Shown here in pieces: positions 30,359-35,404 of a stretch of DNA of 35,404 nucleotides (positions are counted from its first letter, which is position 1; the number at the start of each line of letters is the position of its first letter). The stretch lies in contig CANQVZ010000020.1 in assembly GCA_947627425.1 (NCBI GenBank), positions 1 through 35,404 of the forward strand, written 5' to 3'. A program made the translations under genes and the position numbers. This DNA is from an uncultured Clostridia bacterium (lineage in GTDB: Bacteria; Bacillota; Clostridia; Lachnospirales; CAG-274). The notes under the pieces were generated by a model, which was not told where the DNA came from, did no database searches, and saw only the letters and a list, made by a program, of their open reading frames with translations.

Positions 30359-31837
30359 ATGAATACAAACAACGCTATTAAAATTAATGATAATGATAAT
30401 GTTGTTGTAGCCCTTCGCAATATTGCTGCCGGTGAAGAAATATTCGGAGTAAAGGCAGTTGAAAATATCGACAGGGGACACAAGATGTCCCTTGTTGACA
30501 TTAAAGAGGGTGAAAACATAATCAAGTACGGCTATCCCATAGGCCATGCCACAACGGATATAAAGCCGGGTCAGTGGGTACACACTCACAATATCAAGAC
30601 CAACTTAAGCTCCACGCTGGAATACACCTACACTCCCAAGCTCAAGGATATCCCCGTCACAAGGAAGGATACCTTCATGGGCTATGTGCGTAAAAACGGC
30701 GAAGTCGGCATAAGAAACGAAATATGGATAGTCAATACGGTAGGCTGTGTAAACGGCGTTTCAAATGCCATAGTTGCCGAGGCAAACAAGAGATTCGGCG
30801 GCAGAGTTGACGGCATTTACAACTTTGTTCATCCCTACGGCTGTTCACAGCTCGGCGAGGACCACGAGAACACACAGAAGCTCTTGAAGGGCATGGTAAA
30901 TCATCCCAACGCAGCGGGCGTGCTTGTGCTCAGCCTCGGATGCGAAAACAACAACCTCAACGAATTCAAGAAGGTTCTCGGCGACTATGACGAGGACAGA
31001 GTAAAGTTCCTCATCACTCAGGACCACGAGGACGAAATAGAGGCGGCTATGGAGGAAATAGCAAAGCTTGTGGAATATGCGGAGCAGTTCAAGCAGGAGG
31101 AATGCCCCGTTTCAAAGCTCGTTATCGGTCTTAAGTGCGGCGGCTCCGACGGACTTTCGGGCATAACCGCAAATCCGCTTATAGGCAGAATTTCCGACAT
31201 CGTTGTTGCCAACGGCGGAAAGACCGTTCTTTCGGAGGTTCCCGAGATGTTCGGCGCAGAAACAATGCTTATGGACAGATGCAAGACCCCCGAGCTCTTT
31301 GAACAGACCGTAGAGCTTATAAATAATTTCAAGGAATATTTCCTAAGCCATGGCGAGCCCGTGGGCGAAAATCCTTCTCCCGGCAACAAAAAGGGCGGCA
31401 TAACAACTCTTGAGGACAAGTCTCTCGGCTGTACTCAGAAGGGCGGCACTTCAAATGTTATGGGCGTGCTCAAATACGGCGACAAGGCTGTTGCGGACGG
31501 TCTTAGCCTTCTCCAAGGCCCCGGCAATGACATAGTTGCCATAAGCGGCATGATGGCAAGCGGCTGTCACCTCATTCTTTTCTCAACAGGCAGAGGTACT
31601 CCCGTAGGCTCACCCGTGCCCACAATAAAGATATCCACCAACTCCGCCCTTGCTCAGAAGAAGCCCAACTGGATCGACTGGAATGCGGGCAGACTGGTAG
31701 AGGACAAGCAGATGGATGAATATGCCGAGGAGTTCTTCAAGTTCATACTCGATGTTGCTTCGGACAGAAAGAAGACAAGGAATGAAGTGAACGGCTACAG
31801 AGAGATCGCCATATTCAAAAACGGCGTAACGCTTTAA
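30359..31837 (+). CDS. uxaA: Altronate dehydratase
   Basis: UxaA dehydrates D-altronate to 2-keto-3-deoxygluconate, an iron-dependent reaction. The 492-residue chain has the small N-terminal SAF domain (~10-95, NVVVALRNIAAGEEI) and the long catalytic domain with GCSQLGEDHENT, GLKCGGSDGLSGITANP and LGCTQKGGTSN. The cysteines in these motifs fit metal or catalytic roles. CGGAGG stands just before ATG 30359, 23 nt after the uxaB stop, so the two are cotranscribed. The next gene, uxaC, follows after 59 nt with a small CGGGGC-TTTT-GCTCCG hairpin between. Confidence 0.96.
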   Translation: MNTNNAIKINDNDNVVVALRNIAAGEEIFGVKAVENIDRGHKMSLVDIKEGENIIKYGYPIGHATTDIKPGQWVHTHNIKTNLSSTLEYTYTPKLKDIPVTRKDTFMGYVRKNGEVGIRNEIWIVNTVGCVNGVSNAIVAEANKRFGGRVDGIYNFVHPYGCSQLGEDHENTQKLLKGMVNHPNAAGVLVLSLGCENNNLNEFKKVLGDYDEDRVKFLITQDHEDEIEAAMEEIAKLVEYAEQFKQEECPVSKLVIGLKCGGSDGLSGITANPLIGRISDIVVANGGKTVLSEVPEMFGAETMLMDRCKTPELFEQTVELINNFKEYFLSHGEPVGENPSPGNKKGGITTLEDKSLGCTQKGGTSNVMGVLKYGDKAVADGLSLLQGPGNDIVAISGMMASGCHLILFSTGRGTPVGSPVPTIKISTNSALAQKKPNWIDWNAGRLVEDKQMDEYAEEFFKFILDVASDRKKTRNEVNGYREIAIFKNGVTL

Positions 31838-31896
31838 TATTTAACGGGGCTTTTGCTCCGAAGGAATATAAATAAACAAAAACGGAGGTAATAACA

Positions 31897-33294
31897 ATGG
31901 GCTTTATTGACAAAAATTTCTTATTAAAAAACAAGACGGCGCAGAAGCTTTTCCACGACTATGCTAAGGATCAGCCTATATATGATTTCCATTGCCACCT
32001 TAACCCGCAGGAAATATACGAGAACAAGAACTTTGAGGATATTTCCGATGTATGGCTCGGCGGCGACCACTACAAGTGGAGAGCTATGAGATCTCTCGGC
32101 GTTCCCGAAGAGGAGATCACAGGAAAGAATGCCGATAAGCTCAACAAATTTGTAAAGTGGGCGGAAACCATACAGTATGCTATCGGCAACCCCTTATATC
32201 ACTGGACGCACCTTGAGCTCCAGAGATTTTTCGGCATCCATGAGCCTCTCACAAAGGACAACGCTGTTGAAATTCACGACAAGATCAACAAGATGCTTGC
32301 TAAGCCGGAATTCAGAGTAAGAGAACTCATAGTTAAGTCAAATGTAAATGCCATCAACACTACGGACGATCCCGCAGATTCTCTTGAGTGGCACAAGAAG
32401 CTTGCCGCAGAGGAGACAAGATTCAAGGTATATCCCGCTTGGAGACCCGACAAGGCGCTCAATATCGACGCTCCCACATTTGCCGATTATATAAATACTC
32501 TCGGCGAGGTAGGCGGAAAGGAAATAAAGACATTTGCAGACCTTAAGGAGGTTCTCTTAAAGAGAATGGATCTCTTTGATGAGCTTGGATGCAGGGCTTC
32601 GGATCATGCATTCACTTATGTTCCCTGTTCAAGAGCATCCGAGGGCGAAATAGACAAGATACTTGCTTCCGCTCTTGCAGGCAGCAAGCCTTCAAAGGAA
32701 GACTGCGACAAGTACAGAACAGAGCTTATGCTTTTCTTGGGCGCAGAATATCACAAGAGAGACTGGGCAATGGAAATGCACATGAACATCAAGCGTGACA
32801 ACAACACAAGGATGTTTGAAAAGATGGGTCCCGACACAGGCTTTGACTGTATCTCCGATTGGTCATCGGCAGAGGGACTTACAAATCTTCTGGATGCGCT
32901 TGACTACAACAACAACCTGCCCAAGACCATCATCTTTGCGGGCAACCCTGCTGACAATCAGGTGTTCGGTACCATTTTAGGCTGTTTCCAGGGCACAGAG
33001 GCTGCTTCAAAGATACAGTTCGGTACAGCTTGGTGGTTCAATGACAACAAGGACGGTATGGAGGCGCAGATAAAGGCTCTCGGCAATCTTGGCGTTCTCG
33101 GCAAATTTGTCGGTATGCTTACGGATTCCAGAAGCTTCCTCTCATATCCCAGACATGAATATTTCAGAAGAATACTCTGCAACATCATAGGCGAATGGAT
33201 CGAGGACGGCGAGTATGCAGACGATATCAAGTTTGCAGGCAAGCTCGTTGAGGACATCTGCTATAATAATGCAGCAAAGTATTTCAGACTTTAA
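31897..33294 (+). CDS. uxaC: Uronate isomerase
   Basis: UxaC interconverts D-glucuronate/D-fructuronate and D-galacturonate/D-tagaturonate, the entry step of uronate use. The 465-residue protein is an amidohydrolase-fold enzyme of normal length: YDFHCHLNPQEI near residue 30 (metal-binding H-x-H), a conserved TTDDP motif, AWRPDKA, and LTDSRSFLSYPRHEYFRRILC at the C-terminal side. CGGAGG precedes ATG 31897. It completes uxaB-uxaA-uxaC; kdgK and kdgA, needed to go from 2-keto-3-deoxygluconate to pyruvate and glyceraldehyde phosphate, are not in this window. Confidence 0.97.
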   Translation: MGFIDKNFLLKNKTAQKLFHDYAKDQPIYDFHCHLNPQEIYENKNFEDISDVWLGGDHYKWRAMRSLGVPEEEITGKNADKLNKFVKWAETIQYAIGNPLYHWTHLELQRFFGIHEPLTKDNAVEIHDKINKMLAKPEFRVRELIVKSNVNAINTTDDPADSLEWHKKLAAEETRFKVYPAWRPDKALNIDAPTFADYINTLGEVGGKEIKTFADLKEVLLKRMDLFDELGCRASDHAFTYVPCSRASEGEIDKILASALAGSKPSKEDCDKYRTELMLFLGAEYHKRDWAMEMHMNIKRDNNTRMFEKMGPDTGFDCISDWSSAEGLTNLLDALDYNNNLPKTIIFAGNPADNQVFGTILGCFQGTEAASKIQFGTAWWFNDNKDGMEAQIKALGNLGVLGKFVGMLTDSRSFLSYPRHEYFRRILCNIIGEWIEDGEYADDIKFAGKLVEDICYNNAAKYFRL

Positions 33295-33307
33295 TATTTA
33301 ATTTCCG

Positions 33308-33334
33308 GAGGCTGTTGCAAAACAGCCTCTTATT
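33308..33334 (+). terminator. Intercistronic hairpin after uxaC
   Basis: GAGGCTGTT, a GCAA tetraloop and AACAGCCTC (33308-33329), then TTATTA. It is a moderate terminator or an mRNA-stability element that would uncouple uxaC from the next gene. Confidence 0.6.
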
Positions 33335-33351
33335 ACAAAAGGAGGATATTT

Positions 33352-34278
33352 ATGAAAAAAACAATTAAGGGCTTTATTGCGGGCGCAGCGGTCACGCTTG
33401 CAGTCTCAATTCCCATACTTGCCTATGGCGAGGCAGCGCTCAAAATCGATGTCATATTGGACAGGATAAAGCTTGTTGTAAACGACAAGCCCGTCAACAG
33501 CCAGACTATTCTTTACAACGGCACTACATATGTTCCCATAAGAACAGTGTCCGAAAATCTGGGCGCAAAGGTGGATTTCGACACAGTTACAAAGACGGCT
33601 TCCATAAGTATGCCCGTTTCGGAAAGCTCTGATATCAAGACCTCCAGGGAAGAGGCTGTTCCCGAGATCCATGTAAATCCGTGGTCGGACGGCAGATTTA
33701 TATTGGAGCCTACGGCGGAAACCTCTCCCGACGACCCCACGGCGCTTGAAATAAAAAATTCGACCGACATTTCCTTTGACTTTAAGCTCTTGAAGGCTGA
33801 CGGCAGCACAGCTGCAGAGGGTACGGCGTCCGTGAAGGACAGCGAGGCGACCTTCAATGCTTCTGAGCTGGATATACTTAAGTTCAATATATCAAACGGC
33901 GATATAACCGTGACCGAGGCAAAGGGACTTGTGGTAGTAAGCGGCAAGGGAGTTTATAAGAAGGAAAACACCGAGGATAAGGAGGCTGTTTCCACATTCA
34001 AGGAAGGCACTTATTCAAGCGGTTCCTCCGCCTCGGCAAGGAGCCTTGTTATAAGCAATCTCACGGCGGTTTCGTTTGACTATCAGATAATAGCCTCTGA
34101 CGGCAAGCGCATAATAACAAAGGGCAACGCCAAGATATTGAGCGACGGCTCGGCGGAATGTACATTTGAGGAGGGCTATAAGATAACCTTCAAGCCCGAA
34201 ATAAACAATGTCATCACTGCCGAGGAATCCGAGCAAAGACTTTTAGAGAATGGAAAGATAGTGTTCTATACGGTGTAA
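33352..34278 (+). CDS. Secreted or cell-surface protein with copper-amine-oxidase-like stalk domain
   Basis: A 308-residue exported protein. A signal peptide (~1-26, ending LAYGEA) precedes a copper amine oxidase N-terminal (stalk) domain at ~32-85 (IKLVVNDKPV, YVPIRTVSENLGAKVDFD), a module common in clostridial surface proteins. Then come two similar beta modules: LEIKNSTDISFDFKLLKADG (~127-146) and LVISNLTAVSFDYQIIASDG (~229-248), each followed by a G-x-A/N-A and an aromatic strand. It therefore has an internal duplication. There is no LPxTG or SLH domain. It follows uxaC by 57 nt, past a hairpin, so it may be partly linked to uronate use. GGAGGA precedes ATG 33352. Confidence 0.8.
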   Translation: MKKTIKGFIAGAAVTLAVSIPILAYGEAALKIDVILDRIKLVVNDKPVNSQTILYNGTTYVPIRTVSENLGAKVDFDTVTKTASISMPVSESSDIKTSREEAVPEIHVNPWSDGRFILEPTAETSPDDPTALEIKNSTDISFDFKLLKADGSTAAEGTASVKDSEATFNASELDILKFNISNGDITVTEAKGLVVVSGKGVYKKENTEDKEAVSTFKEGTYSSGSSASARSLVISNLTAVSFDYQIIASDGKRIITKGNAKILSDGSAECTFEEGYKITFKPEINNVITAEESEQRLLENGKIVFYTV

Positions 34279-34299
34279 AAAAATATATCAATGCATTAA

Positions 34300-34334
34300 A
34301 AACCCCGTGCGGCTCATTGAACCGCACGGGGTTT
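34300..34334. terminator. Bidirectional terminator
   Basis: AAACCCCGTGCGG (34300-34312), a 9 nt loop and CCGCACGGGGTTT (34322-34334), a perfect 13 bp stem between convergent genes. Confidence 0.9.
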
Positions 34335-34347
34335 GATTTGTTATTAT

Positions 34348-34485
34348 TTAGAAAATAACGTTATAACTCTTAATATTACCATCAGCTTCGCTTTGCTTAC
34401 CTATTGTTGATGCAATGCCTGATAACATAATAGTTTCTGTCTTGCATGAAACAACCTGAATTTCCGGTCTTGTATACATTTTCAT
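34348..34485 (-). CDS. 45-residue peptide with YxxPxI start, unknown function
   Basis: The peptide begins MKMYTRPEIQVVS and ends GNIKSYNVIF. It has a proper ribosome binding site (GGGAGG 11 nt before ATG 34485) and a clear stop 14 nt before the terminator stem, so it looks like a real gene although too short for usual cut-offs. It starts ~20 nt after the stop of the secreted-protein gene and is probably in the same transcript. Short clostridial peptides with a K-x-Y-x-x-P-(E/x)-(I/L) opening are widespread, and some resemble leader sequences of lasso peptides. No maturation enzymes are visible here, so any RiPP role is speculative. There is no signal peptide. Confidence 0.6.
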   Translation of the reverse strand: MKMYTRPEIQVVSCKTETIMLSGIASTIGKQSEADGNIKSYNVIF

Positions 34486-34505
34486 GATATGTTTACCTCC
34501 CTCTA

Positions 34506-35375
34506 TTACTCTACTGTAAAGTTTGCAAGTCTGGCATCTTTGCTGCCTGTAACCTTGATTGCATAATAATATTTTGTAGGATCCAGCTGATTTACAACAT
34601 CTTCACCATTTATCATAACTGACTGATATACGGTATCAGTTGTTGCAGCCGGGTCGAAACTTCCTTCACTAAGCTTGATCTCTACTTCATCATTTTCCAT
34701 TAAGGCTTCATCAACAGCAGCTATGATGTATGTATCCTCGCCTACTACATATACGGCGCTGTCACCTACGCTTGTAAATCCATCCTTTAAAGGCTCAGAC
34801 TCTTCGGTTGCTTCCTTTTCGGTAACAACAATACCATAAATGTTGAAGCCGTTATCAAAACCAAATGAATATGTTCCGGGTTCCATATCCTTTAAAGTTG
34901 TGCCATAAAGCTTATCACCGGCAGCACTAAATGCATTTGTGGCTACATTTCCTTCTAAGCTAAATTCACCATCTTTAACATATAACAGGTTTCTGGTTTC
35001 ACTGCTTTTTGCACTCATACCTTCAATTACTATATCTGATTTTTTTTCAAGTGTAAATTGTATAAGTCTATAGTCAGCGCCACTGCCACCATTTGACTTT
35101 AATCTTTGTGTGTAATTTGTTCCAGTTATAGGACCTGTTTTTTTATTGCTGTCAACTGTAAAGTTCTGGGAATTTTTATTATCTTTTTGTGCATCTGTCG
35201 CTAAAAGTGTAAAAAACCCATCTGTTCCGACCGTTGTTTTGCTGGTAATTTCAACGGCAGTTAAATCATTTGCATTAAGTGTGTACACAGCCGCGCTGGC
35301 AACCACACTGCTCATTGCCATAACAGTGCCCACGATAGCGGTAGCTGCCAAGGCTTTAAAAAGTTGTTTTTTCAT
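34506..35375 (-). CDS. Secreted protein, possibly a pectin-associated beta-domain protein
   Basis: A 289-residue exported protein. The signal peptide (~1-29, MKKQLFKALAATAIVG... VASAA) is clear. The region ~75-185, with TQRLKSNGGSGADYRLIQFTL followed by RNLLYVKDG and a TYSFGFDNGFNIYGIVV strand, resembles the accessory beta domain found on the N-terminal side of clostridial pectate lyases. The C-terminal part (~200-289) is a second beta-rich module (AVYVVGEDTYIIAAVDEA). I see no catalytic domain, so it would be a carbohydrate-binding or structural protein. AAGGAGG precedes ATG 35375. The neighbouring uxa operon supports a pectin link, but the family call is tentative. Confidence 0.72.
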   Translation of the reverse strand: MKKQLFKALAATAIVGTVMAMSSVVASAAVYTLNANDLTAVEITSKTTVGTDGFFTLLATDAQKDNKNSQNFTVDSNKKTGPITGTNYTQRLKSNGGSGADYRLIQFTLEKKSDIVIEGMSAKSSETRNLLYVKDGEFSLEGNVATNAFSAAGDKLYGTTLKDMEPGTYSFGFDNGFNIYGIVVTEKEATEESEPLKDGFTSVGDSAVYVVGEDTYIIAAVDEALMENDEVEIKLSEGSFDPAATTDTVYQSVMINGEDVVNQLDPTKYYYAIKVTGSKDARLANFTVE

Positions 35376-35404
35376 CGTTAAAATTTCCTCCTTTTAATAA
35401 TAAC

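Noticed and set aside
34348..35375. A complete lasso-peptide gene cluster
   Set aside because: Only the YxxPxI-type opening fits; no cyclase, leader peptidase or recognition protein is visible in the window.

Overview
The window looks like a chromosomal segment of a Clostridia-type Firmicute, probably a gut or plant-polymer degrader. The signs are AGGAGG-type ribosome binding sites, many sigma-A style promoters (TTGACA-like, 17 nt, TATAAT or TAAAAT), frequent ATA and AGA/AGG codons, a GerMN-domain gene, a uronate pathway, and no outer-membrane genes. I cannot name the genus. No tRNA, rRNA or CRISPR was seen.

Layout. 1-1937: end of a folate cluster (HD-domain protein, folP, fused folB-folK). 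2009-3762: a HigB/HigA-like toxin-antitoxin pair, an ASCH protein and a small membrane protein. 3815-4832: rplM-rpsI. 4820-9719: a ~4.9 kb AT-rich integrated element inserted in the last bases of rpsI. It is bounded by a 14 bp direct repeat and carries a tyrosine integrase, XRE regulator, excisionase-like protein, short HUH Rep and four small phage-like or unknown genes. Behind attR lies what is probably the original rpsI terminator. 9906-14413: a second AT-rich accessory block with a DUF4143-type ATPase and a two-gene restriction-modification system. Its large subunit fuses a PD-(D/E)xK nuclease to an N6-adenine methylase, as in BcgI-like type IIB systems, and has a G8 tract near its start. 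14604-16603: YkvI-type transporter coupled to a D-amino-acid transaminase. 16772-20572 (minus): glutaredoxin-like protein, hybrid sensor kinase and CPA2 antiporter. 20838-23473: LysR regulator, palindromic repeats, ParB/Noc-like protein and a ferritin-like diiron protein. 23586-28622: a DD-carboxypeptidase with a very basic tail, divergent from an HHH protein / response regulator / sensor kinase / GerMN operon that resembles actinobacterial mtrA-mtrB-lpqB in gene order. 28791-34278: uxaB-uxaA-uxaC (galacturonate to 2-keto-3-deoxygluconate) followed by a surface-type protein. 34348-35375 (minus): a secreted protein, possibly pectin-related, and a 45-residue peptide with a YxxPxI start.

How it fits together. 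The right end is probably about pectin and uronate use: a secreted protein at the edge and a highly expressed uxa operon. The 23.6-28.6 kb block looks like envelope building and sensing. The 4.8-14.4 kb interval is an accessory hotspot behind rpsI, holding a mobile element and a defence locus. The least ordinary items are the small rpsI element (integrase, HUH Rep, phage-like cargo and a large inverted repeat, but no recognisable capsid or conjugation genes), the possibly phase-variable BcgI-like system, and the short YxxPxI peptide.
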